Positions 44,391 through 52,572 of a stretch of 60,790 nucleotides of DNA are shown piece after piece. The notes beneath the pieces are model-generated. The model had not been told where the DNA came from, ran no database searches, and saw only the letters and a program-made list of their open reading frames with translations. The translations under genes were made by a program, and so were the position numbers. The stretch's first letter is position 1, and every line of letters begins with the position of its first letter. This DNA is from Rhodocyclaceae bacterium (lineage in GTDB: Bacteria > Pseudomonadota > Gammaproteobacteria > Burkholderiales > Rhodocyclaceae). Location: positions 1-60,790 of the forward strand of contig JAUXOM010000046.1 of NCBI GenBank assembly GCA_030682175.1. Reading direction: 5' to 3'.

Positions 44391-45841
44391 TGAAGCCCAC
44401 CCTCCAGCTCAAGCTCTCCCAGCATCTGGCGCTCACGCCGCAGTTGCAGCAGTCGATCCGCTTGCTGCAATTGTCATCGCTGGAACTGAATCAGGAGATC
44501 GAGCAGGCGCTGCAGGAAAACCCCCTGCTGGAACGCGCAGAACCGGATGAACCGGTTGCTTTCACGGGTGCCGATGATGCCATGGCACAACCGCGCGGCG
44601 AAGAAGCGCAAGCGGCCACCCAGGACGAGAGGGGCGGCGAACCCGAATGGAGCCAGGACGATGCCGACTGGCCGACCCTCGGCGGCACCCGCAGCCCGCG
44701 CGACGCCAATGATGAGGACGATGTCGGCGCTGGTGAATTGCAGGCCGCGGCCACCAGCCTGCGCGATCATCTGACTGCCCAGTTGGCGCTGTCCCAGCTA
44801 TCCGGACGCGATCGGCTGCGCGTGGCCTTCCTGATCGAAGCGCTCAACGATGATGGCTACCTGATGACGCCACTCGAAGATCTCGTCGATGTGCTGCCGG
44901 AAGATTTCGCCGGCGAACCGGATGAGTTGCTCGCGGACCTCACCATCGCCCTCATGCATTTGCAGAACCTGGACCCGCCGGGCATCGGCGCGCGCAGTCC
45001 GCGTGAATGCCTGCTGTTGCAACTCGCCAGCCTGCCTGACTCGCCGGTAAATGACCTGGCCGCAAGAATCGTCCGTGATCACCTCGAACTACTGGCCAGC
45101 CGCGACTTCACGCGCATCAAGAAGGCACTCGGCTGCGATGACGATGCCTTGCGCGACGCACAAACACTGATCCTCTCGCTCAACCCGAGGCCGGGCGCGC
45201 AATTTTCAACGCTCGACACGCGTTACATCGTGCCCGATGCGATCGTCCGCAAGGTGCGTGGCCACTGGCAGGTGCAGCTTAATCAGGAGGCCATCCCGCG
45301 TTTGCGCATCAACCGTCTCTATGCCAACCTCCTGCGGCAGCAACGCAGCAACGGCGGCAGCAATCTGTCCGGTCAGTTGCAGGAAGCCAAGTGGCTGATC
45401 AAGAACGTGCAGCAGCGCTTCGACACCATTGCGCGCGTCAGCCAGGCCATTGTCGACCGCCAGCGCGCCTTCTTCGACCATGGCGAAGTCGCCATGCGGC
45501 CCTTGACGCTGCGCGAGATCGCCGACACGGTGAGCCTGCACGAATCAACCATTTCGCGCGTCACCTCCCAGAAGTATCTGGCGAGTCCGCGCGGCATCTA
45601 TGAGCTTAAATACTTTTTTGGCAGTCACGTCGCCACCGATACCGGCGGCGCGGCTTCTTCCACCGCGATCCGGGCGCTGATCAAGCAGCTGGTAGGCGCC
45701 GAGAACGGCCACAAGCCGCTCCCCGACGCTCGCCTCGCGGAAATCCTCGGCGAACAGGGCATCGTCGTTGCGCGACGCACCGTCGCAAAGTACCGCGAAT
45801 CACTCGGCATCCCGCCGGTTAATCTACGCAAAGCACTCTGA
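44390..45841 (+). CDS. rpoN: RNA polymerase sigma-54 factor
   Basis: RpoN directs transcription from -24/-12 promoters with NtrC-type activators. The 483-residue protein has the N-terminal activator region (LKLSQHLALTPQLQQSIRLL), an acidic region II, a core-binding domain and the C-terminal RpoN box ARRTVAKYRESLGIP, preceded by the helix-turn-helix SLHESTISRVTSQKYLASPRG. It is intact. Sigma-54 promoter candidates in this window include glnA and the PEP-CTERM gene. hpf, ptsN and hprK follow, the usual order. Confidence 0.97.
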   Translation: MKPTLQLKLSQHLALTPQLQQSIRLLQLSSLELNQEIEQALQENPLLERAEPDEPVAFTGADDAMAQPRGEEAQAATQDERGGEPEWSQDDADWPTLGGTRSPRDANDEDDVGAGELQAAATSLRDHLTAQLALSQLSGRDRLRVAFLIEALNDDGYLMTPLEDLVDVLPEDFAGEPDELLADLTIALMHLQNLDPPGIGARSPRECLLLQLASLPDSPVNDLAARIVRDHLELLASRDFTRIKKALGCDDDALRDAQTLILSLNPRPGAQFSTLDTRYIVPDAIVRKVRGHWQVQLNQEAIPRLRINRLYANLLRQQRSNGGSNLSGQLQEAKWLIKNVQQRFDTIARVSQAIVDRQRAFFDHGEVAMRPLTLREIADTVSLHESTISRVTSQKYLASPRGIYELKYFFGSHVATDTGGAASSTAIRALIKQLVGAENGHKPLPDARLAEILGEQGIVVARRTVAKYRESLGIPPVNLRKAL

Positions 45842-45854
45842 CGGAGGAAAAAAT

Positions 45855-45963
45855 AACCCCCACCCCCCCACCCCCCTTCCCGAGGAAGGGGATGACGATT
45901 GTTCGCGGGCCTTGCCCGCTCCATGTGTTGGCTGCTCCTTCTCGGGGCGGCCCAGCGAAGGAG
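45855..45963 (+). repeat. Family-2 repeat whose hairpin covers the hpf ribosome binding site
   Basis: The gap between rpoN and hpf holds a CCCCTTCC-type hairpin and then the family-2 right end. CTCCTTC (45935-45941) pairs with GAAGGAG (45957-45963) around the loop TCGGGGCGGCCCAGC. GAAGGAG is the Shine-Dalgarno of hpf, 5 nt before its ATG. In RNA this hairpin would hide the ribosome binding site. Confidence 0.8.
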
Positions 45964-45968
45964 ACATC

Positions 45969-46283
45969 ATGAACCTCAACATCACCGGACACCATATCGA
46001 AGTCACCCCCGCGTTGCGTGAATACGTCACCGGGAAAGTGGACAAGGTCATCCGCCATTTCGACCATGTCACCAGCGTCCACATCATTCTCTCCGTGGAA
46101 AAGCTTGTGCAGAAGGCCGAGATCACCCTGCATGTTAAGGGCAAGGATATCTATGCCGACAGCAGTGATACCGACCTGTACGCCGCCATTGACAAGCTGA
46201 TCGACAAGCTTGATCGCCAGGTACTCAAATACAAAAACAAGAACCAGGACCACAATCACGAACGGCCGCAAATAGAAACCTGA
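45969..46283 (+). CDS. hpf: Hibernation promoting factor, short form
   Basis: HPF binds the 30S subunit in slow growth and promotes 100S dimers or inactive ribosomes. The 104-residue protein has MNLNITGHHIEVTPALREYV, the middle HIILSVEKLVQKAEITLHVK and DIYADSSDTDLYAAIDKLIDKLDRQ (family signature). The start at 45969 is fixed by the strong GAAGGAG site. A repeat-derived hairpin may control translation. It sits between rpoN and ptsN as in many proteobacteria. Confidence 0.95.
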   Translation: MNLNITGHHIEVTPALREYVTGKVDKVIRHFDHVTSVHIILSVEKLVQKAEITLHVKGKDIYADSSDTDLYAAIDKLIDKLDRQVLKYKNKNQDHNHERPQIET

Positions 46284-46330
46284 TGCGGCAGCCGAAAAAC
46301 GGCACCAATGGGCTAAATAAATTCCCCCAT

Positions 46331-46358
46331 TTGCATGCGGCGGGGCGAGGGTTATACT
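46331..46358 (+). promoter_or_regulatory. Candidate sigma-70 promoter of ptsN
   Basis: TTGCAT (46331-46336) and TATACT (46353-46358) with a 16-bp spacer lie about 73 bp before the ptsN ATG, in the 148-bp gap after hpf. Confidence 0.5.
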
Positions 46359-46431
46359 TCGCTTCCGCCGCCGGAAAACCCTTTCCCGCGTATTGATTAA
46401 GTAAGGCTTTTGAGCAGCCCCTTTTCACCTG

Positions 46432-46893
46432 ATGAACCTCATTGCCAATCTACTGACTGCCGACACCATCGTCATCGACCTGGATGCCAGCAGCAAGAAG
46501 CGCGTATTCGAGCAGGCCGGCCTGCTTTTCGAAAACCATCATGGCATTGCCAAAAACGCAGTCTATGACGCCTTGTTTGCCCGCGAAAAAATGGGCTCCA
46601 CCGGGCTGGGGCTCGGCATCGCCATTCCGCATGGCCGCATCAAGGGCTTGAAAGGCGCCATTGGCGCCTTCATCCGCCTGGCGGCGCCAGTACAGTTCGA
46701 TGCCCCCGACGGATTGCCAGTCAGTCTGGTGTTTGTACTGCTGGTACCCGAGGCTGCTACCGAGCACCACCTGCAACTGCTTTCCGAATTGGCACAGGTT
46801 TTCAGCAGCAAGACCTTCCGTGAGCAACTGATCGCCGCACCGGATGCGGCGGCGGTTCATACGCTCTTTGCGCAGTGGCAATCCCCAAGCTGA
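46432..46893 (+). CDS. ptsN: Nitrogen PTS EIIA component
   Basis: PtsN is the terminal phospho-acceptor of the nitrogen phosphotransferase system and regulates potassium and nitrogen functions. The 153-residue protein has the EIIA fold with the phospho-site H67 in GIAIPHGRIKG, preceded by DALFAREKMGSTGLG. hprK starts 19 bp before its stop, so the two are coupled. Confidence 0.95.
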   Translation: MNLIANLLTADTIVIDLDASSKKRVFEQAGLLFENHHGIAKNAVYDALFAREKMGSTGLGLGIAIPHGRIKGLKGAIGAFIRLAAPVQFDAPDGLPVSLVFVLLVPEAATEHHLQLLSELAQVFSSKTFREQLIAAPDAAAVHTLFAQWQSPS

Positions 46894-47828
46894 TCGTCGC
46901 ACAGCTGTTCGAGCGCAATCGCGAACGGCTTCAGTTCACCTGGATCGGCGGCGACCTTAACCGCCCGATCGCCGTCAACCGCGACGATGTCTCGCCAGCC
47001 GACCTGATCGGTCACCTCAACCTGATCCACCCCGACCGCGTGCAGGTGCTCGGCTCGCCCGAGATCCTCTGGTACAAGCGGCATAACCGGGAAGACGACG
47101 GCAAGGGCAAGCATCACTTCGCGCAGATCATTTCCGCAAAGCCGCCAGCGGTGATTGTTGCGGATGATTGCGATGTGCTCGATGAAATCCGCAGCGCCTG
47201 CGCAGACAACGACACCCCGCTGCTGACCACCCCGCTGCCCACGGCGCAGGTGATCGATGCGCTGCGCGTCTATGTTTCAAGGCGGCTGGCCGAAACCATC
47301 ACCCTGCATGGTGTATTCATGGACGTGCTGGGCATTGGTGTCTTGATCACCGGCGATTCCGGCGTCGGCAAGAGCGAACTCGGCCTCGAACTGATCACGC
47401 GCGGCCATGGCCTGGTCGCCGACGATGTGGTGGAGGTCTCGCGCATCGCACCCGATGCGCTGGAGGGCTATTGCCCGGAACTGCTGAAAGACTTCATCGA
47501 GGTGCGCGGCCTGGGCCTGCTGAACATTCGCACCGTCTTTGGCGAAACCGCCCTGCGGCGCAAGATGCGCCTCAAGTTGATCGTCCATCTGCAGCGACCG
47601 AATGCCGACCTGTTCGAAATGGCCCGCCTGCCGATCGACGCACTGTCCGAAAGCGTCCTGGGCGTCGCGGTGCGCAAGGTGGTGCTGCCGGTTGCGGCCG
47701 GCCGCAACCTGGCGGTTCTCCTCGAAGCCGCGGTGCGTGCCACCATCCTGCTCTTGCGCGGCATCGACAGCATGGAAGAGTTCCTGGATCGCCAGCAGCG
47801 TGCCCTGGAAAGAGGAACTTCGGAGTAG
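46875..47828 (+). CDS. hprK: HPr kinase/phosphorylase
   Basis: HprK phosphorylates HPr on a serine and reverses the reaction. The 317-residue protein starts with GTG at 46875, overlapping ptsN. The P-loop GDSGVGKS is at 160-167, followed by ELGLELITRGHGLVADDVVE and the family motif EVRGLGLLNIRTVFGE. In many betaproteobacteria rapZ follows; here the next gene is a convergent livF, so the usual order ends here. Confidence 0.95.
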   Translation: MAIPKLIVAQLFERNRERLQFTWIGGDLNRPIAVNRDDVSPADLIGHLNLIHPDRVQVLGSPEILWYKRHNREDDGKGKHHFAQIISAKPPAVIVADDCDVLDEIRSACADNDTPLLTTPLPTAQVIDALRVYVSRRLAETITLHGVFMDVLGIGVLITGDSGVGKSELGLELITRGHGLVADDVVEVSRIAPDALEGYCPELLKDFIEVRGLGLLNIRTVFGETALRRKMRLKLIVHLQRPNADLFEMARLPIDALSESVLGVAVRKVVLPVAAGRNLAVLLEAAVRATILLLRGIDSMEEFLDRQQRALERGTSE

Positions 47829-47920
47829 GCCAGCCGCCAGATTGGCGACTTACTTAGGGGTCGCCAGTTCCGCTTGCCCGCCGGATAGAGCCTGTGGCGG
47901 ACGCTCGCCGCGCGAAAGAG

Positions 47921-47944
47921 AAAGTCGGCGCTGGCGGGACGGCG
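47921..47944 (+). repeat. Family-1 repeat between hprK and livF
   Basis: An exact core, AAAGTCGGCGCTGGCGGGAC then GGCG, lies between the convergent hprK and livF genes. Both stops are outside it. No other feature is seen in the 138-bp gap. Confidence 0.85.
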
Positions 47945-47966
47945 TTAGCGCACGTGCGCTACACAG

Positions 47967-48689
47967 CTAGATCACCTCGGCGTCAGCCCCCGCCGAGACA
48001 CCGAGGAATCTTTGCTGCAAGCCGCGGTCGGCGGCCAGTTCGCTGGCCTTGAGAATCCGCTCGATACGGCCATTGACCATGACGGCAACGGAATCGGCGA
48101 CTTCCAGGGCGACGCCAAGGTTCTGCTCGATCAGCAGCAGGGCAATGTCGCCTTCATTCACCATTGCCTTGAGGGTAGTCACGATCAGCTCGACCATCAG
48201 CGGGGCGAGTCCCTCGGTCGGCTCGTCCATGATCAGCAGGCGCGGGTTGCACAGCAGGGCACGGGCGACGGCGAGCATCTGCTGTTCACCGCCCGACAGG
48301 GCGGAACCAGCATTGCGGCGCCGCTCGAAGAGCCGCGGGAACACGTCATAAACGCGCTCACGCGTCCATTTCTGCATGCCCGGACGCTCGACCAGGCGCA
48401 GATGCTCTTCAACCGTCAGGCTCGGGAAAATGCGGCGTCCTTGCGGCACCAGGGCAACGCCGCGCCGCGCTATCTGGTAGGAGTGCTGGCCGACCAGTTC
48501 GCAGTCATCGAAGCGTACGCTGCCAGCGGTGACCGGAGCCATGCCCATGATGGCGTTGCATAGTGTCGACTTGCCCATGCCGTTGCGGCCGACCACCGCC
48601 AGGGGCCGGTCGGCGAGTTCGAGCTCCACCCCGTGCAGGATGCAGCTCTTGCCGTAATGGACTTCAAGCCCCTTGACTTGCAGCAGCAT
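47967..48689 (-). CDS. livF: Branched-chain-type ABC transporter ATPase (LivF-like)
   Basis: This 240-residue ATPase energises the transporter encoded upstream. It has Walker A VGRNGMGKST, the LivF-like Q-loop region GVALVPQGRRIFPSLTVEEH, the signature SALSGGEQQMLAVARAL and Walker B LIMDEPTEGLAP. It is the last gene of a seven-gene operon and overlaps livG by 26 bp. Confidence 0.93.
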   Translation of the reverse strand: MLLQVKGLEVHYGKSCILHGVELELADRPLAVVGRNGMGKSTLCNAIMGMAPVTAGSVRFDDCELVGQHSYQIARRGVALVPQGRRIFPSLTVEEHLRLVERPGMQKWTRERVYDVFPRLFERRRNAGSALSGGEQQMLAVARALLCNPRLLIMDEPTEGLAPLMVELIVTTLKAMVNEGDIALLLIEQNLGVALEVADSVAVMVNGRIERILKASELAADRGLQQRFLGVSAGADAEVI

Positions 48690-49440
48690 GATCGCGACCA
48701 GCCTTGCCTAAATAGAGTAATTCCACCAGCGGACTCTCCGCGGCTTCCTGTGGTGAACCGTCGAAAACGACGGCGCCCTCATTCATCACCGTGACACGGT
48801 CGGCCACCTGCAAAGCGACGTGCATGTCATGTTCGATCAGGACCATGGTCATGTCGCGCGGCAGTTCGCGCAACATTCGGATGAGCATGGGCCGCTCGGC
48901 CGGCGACAGCCCGGCGGCGGGTTCATCGAGCAGCAGCAGGCGCGGCTCGCCTGCCAGGGCCAGGCCGATTTCGAGTTGACGCTGTTCGCCGTGGGAAAGC
49001 TCGTTGGCCAGGGCGTCGACGCGCGCGGCGAGTCCAACACGGGAGGCCAGTGCGCGGCTGCGCATCCGGCAGGCATCCGCCTCGCGGGGCAAGCGCATGC
49101 TGAAACGAGCGGACTGCACGCCCCGCACTGCCAGGTAAAGGTTGTCGAGCACGCTCAAGCCGCTGAGCACACGCGAGGTCTGGTAGGTACGCGAGATGCC
49201 CAGGCGCGTCCGCTGAAAGGCCGGCAGTGGCGTGACATCCTGGCCGAACAGTTCGAGCGTGCCGCTGCTGGGGCGAAAATCTCCCGCGACGAGGTTGAAC
49301 AGGGTCGACTTGCCGGCGCCGTTGGTGCCGATGATGGCACGGCGTTCACCGGCGGCAATGTTCAAGGAGACCTCGCGCACGGCCACCAGTGCACCAAATG
49401 CCTTGGTCAGGCCGCTGGTCAGCAGGGCAGGCGTGTTCAC
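48664..49440 (-). CDS. livG: Branched-chain-type ABC transporter ATPase (LivG-like)
   Basis: This 258-residue ATPase has Walker A GTNGAGKST, LGISRTYQTSRVLSGLSVLD, the signature NELSHGEQRQLEIGLALA and Walker B LLLDEPAAGLSPAE. The GTG at 49440 was chosen because it overlaps the livH stop by 4 bp; a longer frame to 49473 overlaps livH by 37 bp. The substrate is not known. Confidence 0.92.
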   Translation of the reverse strand: MNTPALLTSGLTKAFGALVAVREVSLNIAAGERRAIIGTNGAGKSTLFNLVAGDFRPSSGTLELFGQDVTPLPAFQRTRLGISRTYQTSRVLSGLSVLDNLYLAVRGVQSARFSMRLPREADACRMRSRALASRVGLAARVDALANELSHGEQRQLEIGLALAGEPRLLLLDEPAAGLSPAERPMLIRMLRELPRDMTMVLIEHDMHVALQVADRVTVMNEGAVVFDGSPQEAAESPLVELLYLGKAGRDHAAASQGA

Positions 49441-50297
49441 GCCGGGCGCCCCAGCAAACCGTAGGGTCGCCACGCCAGCACGGCCACCATGATGACGAAA
49501 GAGAGAATGATCGAATAGGTGGGAAAGTAAGCCAGGCCAATCTGCTCGGCCAGGCCGACCAGCAGGGCGCCGATCGCCGCCCCGGGCAGGCTGCCCATGC
49601 CGCCGACGATCACGACGACCAGCGAAGAGAGCAGGTAACGGGCGTCCTCGCCGGGCGCAATCGAGAGCGCGGAACTGCCGACGACGCCGGCAAACCCCAC
49701 CAGTGCGGCTCCCAGGCCGAATACCAGCGTTGAAATCAGCGGCACATTGACGCCGATGGCGCCAAGCATGTGGCGATCATCGACGCCAGCGCGGATCATG
49801 ATGCCGAAGCGGGTGCGCTGCACCAGCAGCCAGAGGGCCAGATAGACCGCAATCGCCAGACCGATCAGTACGATCCGGAAAATCGGGTAGCCGCCGACGA
49901 TGGGCAGCGGCATGCTGCCGTAGAACATTTCCGGCAGTTCGAATTGATAGGACAAGCCGCCATAACGGGCCAGCAGCAAGTCCGCTGCGATGATCGACAA
50001 ACCTATCGTTACCAGGGCCTGGCGCAAGTCATCACCCTGATAGCGGTCAAGCAGGAAGTAGTGGATCGCCATGCCTACCAGCGCCGCCCCAATCGCCCCG
50101 CCCGCGAGGGCGAGGGGAAAGGAGCCCGACAGCGCAGCCACGTCGTGGCCAATATAGGCGCCAATCAGATACAGCGAACCATGTGCAAGATTGACGACGC
50201 GCATCATCCCGAAGATGAGCGTAAAACCACTCGCGACGATGAAATACAACGCCGCGAGCGTGATGCCGTTCAAAGTTGCAAGCAGCAGCAGTTTCAC
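49437..50297 (-). CDS. livH: Branched-chain-type ABC transporter permease (LivH-like)
   Basis: This 286-residue permease has about eight membrane helices. The start MKLLLLATLNGITLAALYFI, the motif GMMRVVNLAHGSLYLIGAYI and the EAA-like loop GVDDRHMLGAIGVN are typical of LivH. It overlaps the substrate-binding protein gene by 4 bp and livG by 4 bp. Confidence 0.93.
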   Translation of the reverse strand: MKLLLLATLNGITLAALYFIVASGFTLIFGMMRVVNLAHGSLYLIGAYIGHDVAALSGSFPLALAGGAIGAALVGMAIHYFLLDRYQGDDLRQALVTIGLSIIAADLLLARYGGLSYQFELPEMFYGSMPLPIVGGYPIFRIVLIGLAIAVYLALWLLVQRTRFGIMIRAGVDDRHMLGAIGVNVPLISTLVFGLGAALVGFAGVVGSSALSIAPGEDARYLLSSLVVVIVGGMGSLPGAAIGALLVGLAEQIGLAYFPTYSIILSFVIMVAVLAWRPYGLLGRPA

Positions 50298-51544
50298 GGG
50301 CAGGACGGATTGTCGCGGCTGGGTACGCCACGGGCGACAAAGGCCTCGCGGGGTTGGCCGAGCGTCTGGTTAACGTTCGGGATCACCTTCACGACCTTGT
50401 TGTAGAGGGAACCATCAGCGGCGCGCGCCACCTCGGTCACATAGATGTTGGCGATGGCCTGCCGGTTCTCGTCCAGGCTGACTTGCCCGGCGGGCATGTC
50501 AAGACGCAGCTTCGACAGCGCGGCACGGAACTTTGCCTGATCCCCCGACAGATCGCCGGCCACCTGATTCAGGCCGGCAAGTACCGCCTTGGTCGCCACG
50601 TAGTAACCATAGAAAGGCGCCGAAGGTGAGCTCAGGCCGTCCGGGAAGCGCTTCTTGTATTTGGCGACATAGTCCTTATAGACCGCATCCTCGATGCCGT
50701 CAGCCACCATGTGGGCCGAGGGGAGGCCGACCAGGCGTCTCTGGAACGGCCCTTTGGCGCTCAGGACGGTCTGGTCGGAGACGTTGGAGCCGAGAATCAA
50801 AGGCTGCTTCGCGCCCGACTGGTCGTACTGCGTCAGGAAGTTGATCGAGTCGGCGCCGCCCATCATGATGTACACGGCATCGGCCTTGTTCGGAATGCGG
50901 GCAATCGCCGAGCTGAAATCCTTGGTGCCGTTGGGCACCCAGATCTTCTCGATCACCTTGCCGCCCTTGGCGCAGAACTCGCTCATGAAGCCGAGCACCT
51001 GCGTATAACCGAACGAATAATCGCCTGCGACCACGGCGACGTTGCGGTAGCCCTTGGTGTCGTAGACATAATTCCCCAGCCCGGCCTGCCACTGCGCGCC
51101 ATCGGCACCGAAACGGAAGAAGTTGGGCGCCGGTGAAACCAGAGTGGTTTCCTGTGCCGCCGAAAAACCATTGACGAAAGTCCTGGTCGGGGCCGTCTTG
51201 GCATATTCCTTGATGGCCAGGCCTTCGCCACCCGACATCGGGCCGATGAGAATATCGACCTTGTCCTGTTCGATCAGCTTGCGTGCCTTGGTCAGCGCCA
51301 CGTCGGGACGCCCATCGGAGGACTCCTTGATCCAGTCGATCTTCCGTCCACCCGCCGTGTAGTTGGCTTCCTCGAAAGCCATTTCCATGGCGCGGAAAGC
51401 TTCCTGGCCGAGTGCGACGAAGGGGCCGTCGAGCGTGGCCAGACCCCCGATGCGGATGTTGGTGGGCTGCGCGCTAACGGAAACGGAGAATCCTGCCGCG
51501 ATGCCCGCGGCCAGAGCCAGACACCTGAGTTTGCGAGATAACAT
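50294..51544 (-). CDS. ABC transporter substrate-binding protein (Leu/Ile/Val-type fold)
   Basis: This 416-residue periplasmic protein has a signal peptide (MLSRKLRCLALAAGIAAGFS, then VSVSAQ) and the type I periplasmic-binding fold (IRIGGLATLDGPFVALGQEA, DILIGPMSGGEGLAIKE, VAVVAGDYSFGYTQVLGF). A strong AGGAGGA site precedes the ATG at 51544; the open frame upstream is not used. The ligand is unknown. It lies between livM and livH, an unusual internal place. Confidence 0.93.
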   Translation of the reverse strand: MLSRKLRCLALAAGIAAGFSVSVSAQPTNIRIGGLATLDGPFVALGQEAFRAMEMAFEEANYTAGGRKIDWIKESSDGRPDVALTKARKLIEQDKVDILIGPMSGGEGLAIKEYAKTAPTRTFVNGFSAAQETTLVSPAPNFFRFGADGAQWQAGLGNYVYDTKGYRNVAVVAGDYSFGYTQVLGFMSEFCAKGGKVIEKIWVPNGTKDFSSAIARIPNKADAVYIMMGGADSINFLTQYDQSGAKQPLILGSNVSDQTVLSAKGPFQRRLVGLPSAHMVADGIEDAVYKDYVAKYKKRFPDGLSSPSAPFYGYYVATKAVLAGLNQVAGDLSGDQAKFRAALSKLRLDMPAGQVSLDENRQAIANIYVTEVARAADGSLYNKVVKVIPNVNQTLGQPREAFVARGVPSRDNPSCP

Positions 51545-51576
51545 GTTGTCCTCCTGTGGATGAAAGTGACTTTGAA

Positions 51577-52572
51577 TCAGAGCTTTTGCGTTACTACGCC
51601 GGCGTCGGGGGCACCCTTGCGCATTCCCCGCAGCCGCCGCCACAACCCCGTCAAACCATCGGGCGAAGCCATTACGATCACTAAAAATACAAAACCGATC
51701 AGCGTGTTGTAGCGATCACTGCCAACCAGATCGACCGCGAAATTCTGCAGCAGTACGAAAACCAGCGCCCCGATGAAGGCGCCGCGCGGATGCCCGAGTC
51801 CGCCGATCACCGCCACGATCAGCACGTTGACGGTCGCCGTGATGCCGATCGATCCGGGGGAGATGCCGCCGTGATACCAGAGGCTGAGTACCCCGCCGAC
51901 CGCAGCAATGAAGCCGGCCACCGCGAAAGCCATGACCTGATGCAGCCAGACCCGGTAACCGAGGGAGGCCATGCGCAAGGGGTCGTCGCGGATGCCCTGG
52001 ATGACCAGTCCGAACGGCACGCGCACCAGATAAATCACCAGCGCATACAGGAGTGCGGCGCTTGTCAGACAGAGGAAATAGAAGGGGAGCGGTTCACGCA
52101 GCGAGACACCGCCGACACGCGGCACCGCAACCCCGCTGAAGCCGTCGAAACCGTGCAGGATCGTCGTGTTCTGCTGTGCCAGGTAAAACATGATCATGGC
52201 CACGGCCAGCGTGCTCATCAGCATGTAGATGCCGTGACTGCGCACGGCGACGATACCGATCAGGATGCCGGTCAGGGTACCCACGGCAATCGCGACGCCG
52301 ACCGCCCAGGGCCAGGGCAGCAGCGCCATGCCCGCGCTGGCGGAATGGGCGCTGAAGATGGCAAGAGCGTAGCCGGCCGCGCCGGCGGTTGCCATCTGCG
52401 CCATCGAGATCATGCCGCCATAGGCAGTGAGAAAGGTCAGGCTCAGCGCAATGATGCCCAGCACCATTGCATAAGCACCGACGCTGACGACCCAGAAATC
52501 GGTGGCAAGGTGCGGATAGACAAGCAACGCGCTCGCGAGCAGCGCGCGGCCGAGCCAGGGCGACATGGTCAA
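51577..52572 (-). CDS. livM: Branched-chain-type ABC transporter permease (LivM-like)
   Basis: This 331-residue permease has about nine helices. LivM-type motifs include LTAYGGMISMAQMATAGAAG, AVRSHGIYMLMSTLAVAMI and VAVIGGLGHPRGAFIGALVF. Its start overlaps the stop of the Tm-1-like gene by 4 bp, tying the transporter to those enzymes. The substrate is not known. Confidence 0.93.
   Translation of the reverse strand: MTMSPWLGRALLASALLVYPHLATDFWVVSVGAYAMVLGIIALSLTFLTAYGGMISMAQMATAGAAGYALAIFSAHSASAGMALLPWPWAVGVAIAVGTLTGILIGIVAVRSHGIYMLMSTLAVAMIMFYLAQQNTTILHGFDGFSGVAVPRVGGVSLREPLPFYFLCLTSAALLYALVIYLVRVPFGLVIQGIRDDPLRMASLGYRVWLHQVMAFAVAGFIAAVGGVLSLWYHGGISPGSIGITATVNVLIVAVIGGLGHPRGAFIGALVFVLLQNFAVDLVGSDRYNTLIGFVFLVIVMASPDGLTGLWRRLRGMRKGAPDAGVVTQKL

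Noticed and set aside
44207-44470. Minus-strand frame across the rpoN leader
   Set aside because: It is created by the tandem repeats and overlaps lptB and rpoN.
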